This document shows positions 35,737-45,625 of a stretch of 64,000 bases of DNA, piece by piece. The stretch's first letter is position 1. Each line of letters opens with the position of its first letter. Made by a program: the position numbers and the translations under genes. Where the stretch lies: NCBI RefSeq assembly GCF_900102075.1, contig NZ_FNAV01000002.1, positions 372,001 through 436,000 on the forward strand. The letters run 5' to 3'. The stretch is from Salipiger thiooxidans. GTDB lineage: Bacteria > Pseudomonadota > Alphaproteobacteria > Rhodobacterales > Rhodobacteraceae. Under the pieces are notes generated by a model. That model saw only the letters and a list, made by a program, of their open reading frames with translations. It made no database searches and had not been told where the DNA came from.

Positions 35737-36369
35737 ATGTCCGAAATCATCTTCTACACCAACCCCATGTCCCGCGGCCGCATCGTGCGGTGGATGCTCG
35801 AGGAGCTCGGTCAGCCATACGAGACGCGGGTGCTCGCGTATGGACCGCCGATGAAATCGCGAGACTACCTGGCGATCAACCCCATGGGAAAGGTTCCCGC
35901 TGTGCAACATGGAGAGGCCGTCGTGACCGAAGCCGCCGCCTGCTGCGCCTATCTTGCTGCCGCCTTCCCCGAAGCAGGGCTCGCGCCTGAACCGGGCACG
36001 CCCGAGAGCGCGGCCTACCTGCGCTGGATGTTCTTCGCCGCGGGACCGGGCGAGGCGGCGATCACCAACGCCCACTTCAATTTCTCGCTGCCGGACGACC
36101 CGCAGGCGCGCGGACGCGCCGGGTACGGATCGCTGGAGGCGGTCGCCGATGCACTCGCTGCGATGCTCTCGGACGGGCGAGACTACGTCACCGGAACGAC
36201 CTTCAGCGCCGCGGATGTCTATGTCGGGTCGCAAATTCTCTGGGGACGGATGCTCGGTTCTCTCCCCGAGAGGCCCGGATTTTCCGACTACGCCGAGCGC
36301 CTGACAACACGCCCCGCCGCCGTGCGGGCGCGCGAGATCGACGATGCGTTGATGGCCTCATCCGGTTGA
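35737..36369 (+). CDS. Glutathione S-transferase family protein
   Basis: 210 residues. The thioredoxin-like N-domain (IIFYTNPMSRGRIVRWMLEE, NPMGKVPAVQ with the cis-Pro, then a TEAAACCAYLA glutathione-binding region) is followed by an all-helical C-domain ending near LTTRPAAVRA. The Ser after NPM is the likely catalytic residue. About 290 bp of non-coding sequence separates it from the hydratase gene. Confidence 0.9.
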   Translation: MSEIIFYTNPMSRGRIVRWMLEELGQPYETRVLAYGPPMKSRDYLAINPMGKVPAVQHGEAVVTEAAACCAYLAAAFPEAGLAPEPGTPESAAYLRWMFFAAGPGEAAITNAHFNFSLPDDPQARGRAGYGSLEAVADALAAMLSDGRDYVTGTTFSAADVYVGSQILWGRMLGSLPERPGFSDYAERLTTRPAAVRAREIDDALMASSG

Positions 36370-36610
36370 GCAGGCCCGGATCGAACGAGCGGTAACGCAC
36401 GCGGCCGGGCGCCACGGCGGGACCTGAGGCGGCATCCCCGGTCGCCGCACGACCCGAGACCCCTCGCGGCCGGTTCAGTCCGTCTTGGGCGCGCTGTCCT
36501 CCGCGTCGACGATCCGGATTGTGTCGTGGACATGGTGCAGCGGTGACGGGAACACCGGCATCCGCAGCGCATCGCCAGCGCGGAAACGCCAGCACTCCCT
36601 CTTGTCACAC

Positions 36611-36648
36611 CCCGCCCGGACACGGCCAAAACACCGGGTCCGGGCGGG
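36611..36648 (-). terminator. Hairpin behind prpE
   Basis: CCCGCCCGGAC (36611-36621) pairs with GTCCGGGCGGG (36638-36648), an 11-bp stem with a 16-base loop, 9 bp past the prpE stop. There is no T-run, so Rho or a weak intrinsic end is possible. Confidence 0.5.
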
Positions 36649-36657
36649 AAATTCAGG

Positions 36658-38559
<1,902 letters not shown>

Positions 38560-38683
38560 GGGAAAGCTCCTCCTCTCACATCTGGGTAATGTCATGAGGC
38601 ATGAGCCCCGCACCGAGCAAGTATGTTACCGCATGGCAGGTCAGAATATCGCAGGGTTTCGCGCTTAACAGGGCGCTAACTTC

Positions 38684-38771
38684 GGCAAATATTTGCAAAC
38701 TCCCTAAAATATGAGGGAAATCTGCAAAGTTCTCGTCTGTTTGCGAATTGGCAAACTCTGAAATGGCAAAG
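38684..38771 (-). promoter_or_regulatory. Cluster of ScfR/PccR-type sites upstream of prpE
   Basis: Contains the palindrome GCAAATATTTGC (38685-38696) overlapping TTTGCAAA (38692-38699), then TGCAAAG near 38723, the inverted repeat GTTTGC-N6-GCAAAC (38739-38756) and GGCAAAG (38765-38771). TTTGCAAA is the known site of PccR, the short-chain acyl-CoA-responsive regulator of propionyl-CoA genes in Rhodobacter sphaeroides. The stretch is notably AT-rich for this genome. Confidence 0.65.
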
Positions 38772-38859
38772 TCGCGGTGTGCGTGAATCACTTTTGCCGC
38801 GTGCGGCGCCTCCTCCATTCGCCTCGGTCACGGCCACGCCGGCCCTTCGTCGCGAGGGG

Positions 38860-39174
38860 AACTACGCCATGCCGCTTCGGACACAGAGGTCACGCCCCAC
38901 AACGGCGCGCTGTTGCCCGACGGCCTGCTGCTCACCACGAACAGGATCTGCCGTCCCCAGTTCGGCGCAGCGGTCACCGGCGAGCTGATCGAGTCGGGCG
39001 GGGTCCTGAGCATCTAGAGCAGCGGCCAGCCGCGCTTTGACGGCGCGCCGACCTCTATCGGCACAGGCCGGGGTCGATGTGCAGGGGGCCATCGTCCCGC
39101 CCCCGCCCGCCGCACCGATCCTGCGCGGATACGAGGCGGCGGTGGTGGCGCGGACGGTGCTCGCTCAGCCGTAG
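38860..39174 (+). pseudogene. Remnant of an unrecognised gene beside maeB
   Basis: A plus-strand frame reads TEVTPHNGALLPDGLLLTTN and GAAVTGELIESGGVLSI up to a TAG at 39014. After a shift, AGVDVQGAIVPPPPAAP and YEAAVVARTVLAQP end at a TAG (39172-39174), overlapping the maeB 3' end by 10 bp. The composition looks like real protein but is interrupted. I do not know the family. Confidence 0.4.
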
Positions 39175-41444
39175 CTGGCGACCGGGGTGCCACCGATGGC
39201 GGCCATGTTGAGCAGCCCGCGCGAGGTGATCGAAGGGGTCACGATATGGGCGCGGTTGCCCATGCCCATGAGGATCGGGCCGACCTCGAGCGCCGAGGCC
39301 TTGAGGCGCAGGATGTTCCGCACGCCGCTGGCCGCATCCGCCTGCGCGAAGATCAGCACGTTGGCGGCGCCCTGCAGACGGTTGCCCGGCATCAGGCGCT
39401 CGCGCAGCTCGGGGTCGAGCGCCGAGTCCACGTGCATCTCGCCCTCGTAGACGAAATCGCGGGTCTCGCTGTCGAGGATGTCGAGCGCGGCGCGGATCCG
39501 CGGGCCGGTGCCGTCGTTCTGGTTGCCGAACTGCGAACGCGAGCACAGCGCGATCTGCGGCGTCAGACCGAAGCGGCGCACGTGGCGGGCGGCACCGATC
39601 ACCGTCTTGGCGATCTGCTCGGGCGTGGGCTCGGTCCAGACTTGCGTGTCGGCGAGGAACAGCGGGCCGTCCTCGAGGATCATCAGCGACAGCGCGCCAT
39701 TCGGCTCGAAGCCGCCACCGCCCAGAACCTGGGTGATGTAGTTGAGGTGCCAGCGATACTCGCCGAAGGTGCCGCAGATCATGCTGTCGGCCTCTTCGCG
39801 GTGCACCATGATGGCGGCAATCGCGGTGGTGTTGGTGCGCAGGATCGCCCGCGCGAGGTCCGGCGTCACCCCGCGGCGCGCCATCAGCCGGTGGTAGGTT
39901 TCCCAGTAGTCGCGGTAGCGCGGGTCGTCCTGCGGGTTCACCACGTGGAAGTCGCGGCCGGGACGGATCTCGAGTCCCATGCGCTCGCAACGGCTCTCGA
40001 GCACCTCGGGGCGGCCGATGAGGATCGGCTGCTCGGTGGTCTCCTCGAGGATCGCCTGCGCGGCGCGCAGCACGCGCTCGTCCTCGCCCTCGGCGAAGAC
40101 GATCTTGCGCGAGGCGGTGCGGGCGGCCTCGAACACCGGGCGCATCAGCAGCGCCGACTTGAAGACGCTCTGGTTGAGCTTCTCCTTGTAGGCCTGAAGG
40201 TCGTCGAGCGGACGCGCTGCCACGCCCGACTCCATCGCGGCCTTGGCCACCGCGCTCGACACCACCGACGACAGCCGCGGGTCGAAGGGCTTGGGGATCA
40301 GGTAGTCGCGACCGAAGGTGAGCTGCTCGCCGTGATAGGCCGCTGCCGCCTCGGCCGAGGTCGTGGCCCGGGCCAGCGCCGCGATGCCCTCGACGCAGGC
40401 CAGCGCCATGGCGTCGTTGATCTCGGTCGCGCCCACGTCCAGCGCCCCGCGGAAGATGAAGGGGAAGCAGAGGACGTTGTTCACTTGGTTCGGGAAGTCC
40501 GAACGCCCGGTGGCGATGATCGCGTCGGGGGCGACGGCGCGCACGTCGTCGGGCATGATCTCCGGGGTCGGGTTGGCGAGCGCGAAGATGATTGGCCTAT
40601 CGGCCATGCGCTTGACCTGCTCGGCCTTGAGCACGCCCGGCCCGGAGAGGCCGAGGAAGAGGTCGGCGCCGTCGATGACGTCGTCGAGCGTGCGCAGGCC
40701 GCTCTTCTGGGCGAAGCAGGCCTTCTGCGGGTTCATGTCCTCGGCTCGGCCCTCGTAGACGAGGCCGTGGATGTCGCAGAGCCAGACGTTCTCGCGCTTG
40801 ACCCCGAGCTTTAGCAGCATGTTGAGGCAGGCGATGCCCGCCGCCCCGCCGCCGGTCGAGACCACCTTGACGTCCTCGAAGGCCTTGCCCGCGACGTGCA
40901 GCGCGTTGGTCGCGGCGGCGCCCACGACGATGGCGGTGCCGTGCTGGTCGTCATGGAAGACGGGAATGTTCATCCGCTCGCGGCAGATCTTCTCGACGAT
41001 GAAGCAGTCGGGCGCCTTGATGTCTTCCAGATTGATCGCCCCGAAGGTGGGCTCGAGCGCGCAGACGATCTCGGCCAGCTTCTCGGGGTCGGGCTGGTCG
41101 AGCTCGATGTCGAAGCAATCGATGTTGGCGAATTTCTTGAAGAGGACGGCCTTGCCCTCCATCACCGGCTTTGAGGCGAGCGGGCCGATGTTGCCGAGAC
41201 CCAGCACCGCGGTGCCGTTCGACACCACCGCGACGAGGTTCCCGCGCGAGGTGTAGCGGGCGGCCGTCTGCGGGTCGGCCTTGATCTCAAGACAGGCCTC
41301 CGCGACGCCGGGGCTGTAGGCGCGACTGAGGTCACGGCCGTTGGCCAGCGGCTTGGTCGCGCGGACCTCGAGCTTACCGGGCTTGGGGTTCTCGTGGTAG
41401 AACAGCGCCGCCTGGCGGAGGCTTTCCTGTGCGGTGTCGGACAT
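39165..41444 (-). CDS. maeB: NADP-dependent malic enzyme (MaeB, with PTA-like domain)
   Basis: 759 residues. The N-terminal malic-enzyme half (to about 430) shows RAYSPGVAE, EGKAVLFKKFANIDCFD, DDQHGTAIVV and the NAD(P) fold STGGGAAGIACL. The C-terminal ~320 residues resemble phosphotransacetylase but are normally catalytically silent and allosteric, binding acetyl-CoA. It makes pyruvate and NADPH from malate, feeding gluconeogenesis and anaplerosis together with propionate use via prpE. It lies alone behind a GTTCA-N4-TGAAC palindrome. Confidence 0.95.
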   Translation of the reverse strand: MSDTAQESLRQAALFYHENPKPGKLEVRATKPLANGRDLSRAYSPGVAEACLEIKADPQTAARYTSRGNLVAVVSNGTAVLGLGNIGPLASKPVMEGKAVLFKKFANIDCFDIELDQPDPEKLAEIVCALEPTFGAINLEDIKAPDCFIVEKICRERMNIPVFHDDQHGTAIVVGAAATNALHVAGKAFEDVKVVSTGGGAAGIACLNMLLKLGVKRENVWLCDIHGLVYEGRAEDMNPQKACFAQKSGLRTLDDVIDGADLFLGLSGPGVLKAEQVKRMADRPIIFALANPTPEIMPDDVRAVAPDAIIATGRSDFPNQVNNVLCFPFIFRGALDVGATEINDAMALACVEGIAALARATTSAEAAAAYHGEQLTFGRDYLIPKPFDPRLSSVVSSAVAKAAMESGVAARPLDDLQAYKEKLNQSVFKSALLMRPVFEAARTASRKIVFAEGEDERVLRAAQAILEETTEQPILIGRPEVLESRCERMGLEIRPGRDFHVVNPQDDPRYRDYWETYHRLMARRGVTPDLARAILRTNTTAIAAIMVHREEADSMICGTFGEYRWHLNYITQVLGGGGFEPNGALSLMILEDGPLFLADTQVWTEPTPEQIAKTVIGAARHVRRFGLTPQIALCSRSQFGNQNDGTGPRIRAALDILDSETRDFVYEGEMHVDSALDPELRERLMPGNRLQGAANVLIFAQADAASGVRNILRLKASALEVGPILMGMGNRAHIVTPSITSRGLLNMAAIGGTPVASYG

Positions 41445-41465
41445 TGCGGCGACGCTCCCGATTTA

Positions 41466-41479
41466 GTTCAATACTGAAC
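41466..41479. promoter_or_regulatory. Palindrome upstream of maeB
   Basis: GTTCA-ATAC-TGAAC, a 5-4-5 inverted repeat ending 22 bp upstream of the start codon. It would overlap the promoter or leader and may be an operator. No regulator is assigned. Confidence 0.4.
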
Positions 41480-41584
41480 AATCTGATGCAGGCCGAATAT
41501 CAGGAGTCCGACGAGCCGTAAATGGGAAAGGCGCCCATCCGGGTCGGCGAGGGTCGGTCCGGGCGGAAAACCCCGGGCCGCGGA

Positions 41585-41779
41585 TCAGTAGGCGACGGCC
41601 TCGAGAAGCTCGATGCGCTGCTCTGCCTGAAGCACGGTGAGGTCCTCGTAGAACGGCTCTCCGGTGCGCTCGGACAGCTCGCGCAGGCGCTCTTCCTGCG
41701 TGGCGCTCATGCGCTGGCGCGGGTCCGGGGGAACGTCGAGTGCGGCGTCGATCTGGGCGGGGCGAAACGTGGCGTTCAT
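41585..41779 (-). CDS. Small DUF3072-like protein
   Basis: 64-residue soluble protein with RMSATQEERLRELSERTGEP and FYEDLTVLQAEQRIELL. This helical pattern resembles the DUF3072 family. It lies between maeB and ppaC with a plausible own start. The function is unknown. Confidence 0.7.
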   Translation of the reverse strand: MNATFRPAQIDAALDVPPDPRQRMSATQEERLRELSERTGEPFYEDLTVLQAEQRIELLEAVAY

Positions 41780-41966
41780 TTGATCCTATCCTCTGATCAT
41801 ATTCTACGAGCTGCATCCCAACTCCGCAGGAAGGCGCGAGTTCCATCCGATTGAGCAACTGATTGCGCCCACACCTCGCGCGTGCAGCATTTCGCCGGGT
41901 GACAAGGCATCGCGCCACGGCTACAAGGCCTGCGAAAATCCGATATGCACCCAAGGAGCTTTCCTC

Positions 41967-42887
41967 ATGACCACCCTGGTATTCGGCCACAAGTCTCCCG
42001 ACACCGACAGCACCGGCAGCCCCATCGTCTGGGCCTGGTACCTGAACGAGGTGAAGGGCGAGGCCGCCAAGCCCGCGCTGCTGGGCGAGCCCAACACCGA
42101 AGCCGCCTTCATGCTCTCGCACTGGGGTCTGGAAAAGCCCGAGATCATCTCCGACGTGGCCGAAGGCGCGCCGGTGGTGATCGTCGACACCAACAACCCG
42201 GCCGAGCTGCCGGCATCGATCAACGCCGCCGACATCACCGCGATCATCGACCACCACAAGCTGGTCGGCGGGCTCGAGACCAAAGGCCCGATCGACATCA
42301 CAGTGCGTCCGCTGGCCTGCACTGCGACCATCATGGTCGACCTGATGGGCGACGACGCCGCCAAGATGCCCGAGGCCATCAAGGGCGCGGCGCTGACCTG
42401 CATCCTGTCCGACACGCTCGAGTTCCGCTCGCCGACCACCACCGCCCATGACAAGGCCGTGGCCGAGAAGCTGGCCGCCGACCTCGGCGTCGACATCTCC
42501 GAGTTCGCCTCCAAGATGTTCGCGGCCAAGTCCGACGTCTCGGCCTTCTCCGACGCCGAGCTGATCCGCATGGACAGCAAGGAATACGCGGTCGAGGGCA
42601 CCAAGTTCCGCGTCTCCGTGCTCGAGACCACCGCCCCCGAGATCCCGCTCGACCGCAAGGCGTCGCTGATGGAGAGCTTCAAGACCGTCGCGGCCGAGGA
42701 TGGCATCGACGAGGTGCTGCTCTTCGTGGTGGACATCATCAAGGAAGAGGCCACCCTGCTGGTCCCGAACGACCTGGTGAAGACCGTGGCCGAGAAGAGC
42801 TTCGGCGCCACCGTTTCGGGCGACACCGTGGTCCTGCCGGGCATCATGTCCCGCAAGAAGCAGATCATCCCGAACCTCAAGCTCTGA
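41967..42887 (+). CDS. ppaC: Manganese-dependent inorganic pyrophosphatase (type II)
   Basis: 306-residue DHH-family enzyme that hydrolyses pyrophosphate. Metal ligands: FGHKSPDTDS (His and Asps) near the N-terminus, VDTNNPAELP, and the DHH signature IIDHHKLVGG. The C-terminal DHHA2 domain ends with SRKKQIIPNL, the conserved substrate-binding arm. It pulls forward pyrophosphate-producing reactions such as PrpE. A clear terminator follows. Confidence 0.96.
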   Translation: MTTLVFGHKSPDTDSTGSPIVWAWYLNEVKGEAAKPALLGEPNTEAAFMLSHWGLEKPEIISDVAEGAPVVIVDTNNPAELPASINAADITAIIDHHKLVGGLETKGPIDITVRPLACTATIMVDLMGDDAAKMPEAIKGAALTCILSDTLEFRSPTTTAHDKAVAEKLAADLGVDISEFASKMFAAKSDVSAFSDAELIRMDSKEYAVEGTKFRVSVLETTAPEIPLDRKASLMESFKTVAAEDGIDEVLLFVVDIIKEEATLLVPNDLVKTVAEKSFGATVSGDTVVLPGIMSRKKQIIPNLKL

Positions 42888-42921
42888 TCGCCGCACTTGC
42901 GCGACGTATCGATACATCCGG

Positions 42922-42956
42922 TGCCGGCCCCCGCGTGGAGGCCGGCATTTTCTTTT
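42922..42956 (+). terminator. Intrinsic terminator of ppaC
   Basis: TGCCGGCC (42922-42929) pairs with GGCCGGCA (42940-42947), loop of ten bases, then TTTTCTTTT. Confidence 0.85.
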
Positions 42957-43100
42957 GCGAATGCCGCTGCCCGTCTCGGATGCTGTCCCCGGCCGGGCGC
43001 CCTGCCCCGCCGTACGGGCGAAATTTCCTGCCCCGACATCTGGTCATCCGCCCCATGCTGGGCGATGCTCCGCCCGCAGAAACCGCGTCGAGACAAGCCC

Positions 43101-43973
43101 ATGCCAACCGATCCCGTCCACATCTCGGGCGACACCATGTCCGCCACCGTGGCGCCGCTCGGCGCCGAGATGCAGACCCTGCGGACCGCCGACGGTGCCG
43201 ACCTGCTCTGGCACGGCGATCCCCAGTGGTGGAGCGGCCGGTCGCCCATCCTCTTTCCCATCGTCGGGCGCGCCGCGGATGACCGCATCGCCGTGGGCGA
43301 TTTCGAGACCGGGATGAAGCAGCACGGCTTCGCCCGCCGCGCGCTCTTCACCCTCGACGCGCACGATGCCCGGAGCTGCCGCTTCACCCTGCGCGACAGC
43401 GACGAGACCCGCGCCGTCTGGCCCTTTGCCTTCGGGATCGCGGTGACCCACGCCTTTTCCGGCGACACGCTCGAGGTCGCGGTCGAGATCAGCAACGACG
43501 ACGCCGAGCCGATGCCCTTCGGGTTCGGCTTCCACCCCGCCTTCGCCTGGCCCCTGCCCGGCGGCGCGGGGAAGCCACACGAGATCACCCTCGCCAATGG
43601 CGCCGAGCCCGCCCTGGCGCGGCTGAGCGGCGGTCTCCTGCCGCCCGACCGGCTGCCCTCGCCCTTCACCGCGGGCAGGCTGGAGCTGGCGCATGACCAG
43701 TTCGAGGCCGACGCGATGATCTTTCCCGAAGGCGCGGGCGAGGCGCTGCGCTACGGCGTGCGCGGCGGGCCGGCGCTGGAGTTCGAATTCGACAACCTGC
43801 CCAACCTCGCGCTCTGGCAGCCGCCCGGCGCGCCCTTCCTCTGCGTCGAGCCGTGGCACGGCATGGCCGCCGCTACCGGCGCCTCGCCGCAGGTGGCCGA
43901 GCGCCCGTTCAGCCAGAGCCTCGCCCCCGGCGCCACCAGCCGCTTCGCCTGGCGGGTGACCACGCGGCTCTGA
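43101..43973 (+). CDS. Aldose 1-epimerase family protein
   Basis: 290-residue galactose-mutarotase-fold protein. The catalytic His is in HGFARRALF and the second in GFHPAFAWPL. The acidic residue lies near FLCVEPWHGM. The sequence is closest to the LacX/YeaD-like group acting on unknown sugars. A C12 run lies directly after its stop. Confidence 0.88.
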   Translation: MPTDPVHISGDTMSATVAPLGAEMQTLRTADGADLLWHGDPQWWSGRSPILFPIVGRAADDRIAVGDFETGMKQHGFARRALFTLDAHDARSCRFTLRDSDETRAVWPFAFGIAVTHAFSGDTLEVAVEISNDDAEPMPFGFGFHPAFAWPLPGGAGKPHEITLANGAEPALARLSGGLLPPDRLPSPFTAGRLELAHDQFEADAMIFPEGAGEALRYGVRGGPALEFEFDNLPNLALWQPPGAPFLCVEPWHGMAAATGASPQVAERPFSQSLAPGATSRFAWRVTTRL

Positions 43974-43977
43974 GCCG

Positions 43978-43989
43978 CCCCCCCCCCCC
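43978..43989. repeat. C12 homopolymer
   Basis: Twelve C in a row, 4 bp after the epimerase stop and 37 bp before the next start codon. It may be length-variable or a sequencing artefact. Confidence 0.7.
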
Positions 43990-44026
43990 GCATCACACTG
44001 ACACCAACTTCGACCCTGAGGCCATC

Positions 44027-44899
44027 ATGACCCGGATCATCCACGCTCTGCCCGAAATATCGAACCAGTACGACGCGATGTTCGTCGACCTCTGGGGCTG
44101 CGTCCACAACGGCGTCGAGGCCTATCCCGACGCGATCGAGGCCCTGCGCGCCTACCGCGCCAGCGGCGGCGTCGTCGTTCTGGTCACCAACTCGCCGCGC
44201 TCGCGCAAGGAGGTGTTCAAGCAGATCGAGCGCTTCGGCGTGCCCGAGGACGCGTGGGACAACATCGCCACCTCCGGCGACTCGGCGCGTGCCGCCATGT
44301 TCACCGGCGCCGTCGGCAACAAGGTCTACTTCATCGGCCTCGAGGAAGAGCGCAGCTTCTTCGAGCCGCTGAAGATCATCACCGACCCGGTCGAGATCGA
44401 GACCGTGCCGCTGGAAGAGGCCGAGGGCATCGTCTGCACCGGGCTCTTCGACGCCACCGCCGATCCTGCGGCGATGCGGCCGCAGTTCCTCTATGCCAAG
44501 CAGAAGGGGCTGAAGCTGCTCTGCGCCAACCCCGACATCGTCGTCGACCGCGGCCACAGGCGCGAGTGGTGTGCCGGCGCGCTGGCGGCGCTCTACACCG
44601 AGATGGGCGGCGAGAGCCTCTATTTCGGCAAGCCCCATCCGCCGATCTACGATCTCGCGCGGCGGCGGCTCTTCGAGGTGGCGCCGGATCTCGACGACCC
44701 CGCGATCCTCGCCATCGGCGACGGGGTGAAGACCGATATCCTGGGCGCGGTGGGCGAGGACATCGATTCGCTCTTCATCACCGGCGGGCTCGCCGCGGAA
44801 GAGACCGCGACCGAGCTCCACCCGCACGAGGAGTTACTGCTCGAGTTCCTCGCCAGGGAAGGCGTGACGCCGACCTACTCCATCGGGTTCCTGCGCTGA
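44027..44899 (+). CDS. HAD-IIA family hydrolase (TIGR01459-like)
   Basis: 290-residue haloacid-dehalogenase phosphatase with C2 cap. The DxD-type motif is in MFVDLWGCVHNG, where the second Asp is replaced by Gly-Cys, as in the TIGR01459 group. Motif II is TNSPRS, motif III the GKPHPPIYD lysine, and motif IV IGDGVKTDILGA. The replaced second acid suggests changed chemistry. Substrate unknown. The reading frame ends 150 bp before a MaoC-type gene. Confidence 0.85.
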   Translation: MTRIIHALPEISNQYDAMFVDLWGCVHNGVEAYPDAIEALRAYRASGGVVVLVTNSPRSRKEVFKQIERFGVPEDAWDNIATSGDSARAAMFTGAVGNKVYFIGLEEERSFFEPLKIITDPVEIETVPLEEAEGIVCTGLFDATADPAAMRPQFLYAKQKGLKLLCANPDIVVDRGHRREWCAGALAALYTEMGGESLYFGKPHPPIYDLARRRLFEVAPDLDDPAILAIGDGVKTDILGAVGEDIDSLFITGGLAAEETATELHPHEELLLEFLAREGVTPTYSIGFLR

Positions 44900-45051
44900 G
44901 CCGATTCCGGCCCGCCATGCCACTTTGGTACCGATCAGGCACCGGCGGGCCATTTGCCTCTTGATTTTCTGCAGTCGCGAAGTAATAAAGTTGCTCACGA
45001 GCGGTAGCGTAGAGCTTATTTATTACCGGACCGAGGATCATGGAGGCTGAG

Positions 45052-45495
45052 ATGTTGGACAATCTTCCGCGTGGAACGATCTGCATCGAGGATATCGAGA
45101 TGGGCATGACGCGGCACCTGCGCAAACAGGTGACGGATCGCGACATCGAGATGTTCGCGGAGGTCTCGACCGACCGGAACCCGGTGCACCTCGACGACGC
45201 CTATGCCCATGACACGATCTTCGAGGGCCGCATCGCCCATGGCATGCTGACCGCCGGGCTGATCTCGGCGGTGATCGGCGAGCAGCTTCCCGGCCACGGC
45301 ACCATCTACCTCGGCCAGACGCTGAAGTTCCTCGGCCCGGTGCGCCCCGGCGACGTGGTGCATGCCGAGGTGACGGTGGTCGACATCGACCACGCCAAGC
45401 GCCGGGTGACGCTCGACTGCCATTGCTCGGTGGACGGCAAGAAGGTGGTGATCGGCGAGGCCAAGGTTCTGGCGCCCTCGCGCAAGTTCGACTGA
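45052..45495 (+). CDS. phaJ: MaoC-family (R)-specific enoyl-CoA hydratase
   Basis: 147-residue hot-dog fold hydratase. The catalytic Asp and His are in DRNPVHLDDAYAHD and FEGRIAHGML. Such enzymes convert trans-enoyl-CoA to (R)-3-hydroxyacyl-CoA, feeding polyhydroxyalkanoate synthesis. I chose the ATG at 45052 over 45040 because GGAGG (45042-45046) sits at ideal distance from it. It is monocistronic with a hairpin terminator. The symbol is by similarity only, since no pha gene is adjacent. Confidence 0.85.
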   Translation: MLDNLPRGTICIEDIEMGMTRHLRKQVTDRDIEMFAEVSTDRNPVHLDDAYAHDTIFEGRIAHGMLTAGLISAVIGEQLPGHGTIYLGQTLKFLGPVRPGDVVHAEVTVVDIDHAKRRVTLDCHCSVDGKKVVIGEAKVLAPSRKFD

Positions 45496-45538
45496 GGCGC
45501 ACAGACCGGAAGCGGCGCCCGGCCGCGATGTCCGGCCT

Positions 45539-45572
45539 GCCTCCGGCGGGGATATTTGAGGCCATTGGAAGA
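45539..45572 (+). repeat. Intergenic repeat family, copy 2
   Basis: GCCTCCGGCGGG then GATATTTGAGGCCATTGGAAGA. In opposite orientation this matches the layout of the copies at 22054 and 56191 (GCCTCCGGCGGG, then GTTTATC, GGCAAGATGAAGGG). It directly precedes the hairpin behind the MaoC gene. Confidence 0.55.
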
Positions 45573-45597
45573 GCCGGGGTCGCGCGCCCCGGCTTTC
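45572..45597 (+). terminator. Terminator behind the MaoC gene
   Basis: AGCCGGGG (45572-45579) pairs with CCCCGGCT (45587-45594), then TTTC. It lies near the 3' end of the convergent FAD oxidoreductase gene. Confidence 0.75.
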
Positions 45598-45625
45598 GTG
45601 TTTTCCGAACCGTCCCGTCGCGGCG

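Noticed and set aside
38576-38818. 80-residue minus-strand frame upstream of prpE
   Set aside because: It covers the AT-rich regulatory site cluster; reading it as coding would contradict the density of TTTGCAAA-type sites and no family is seen.
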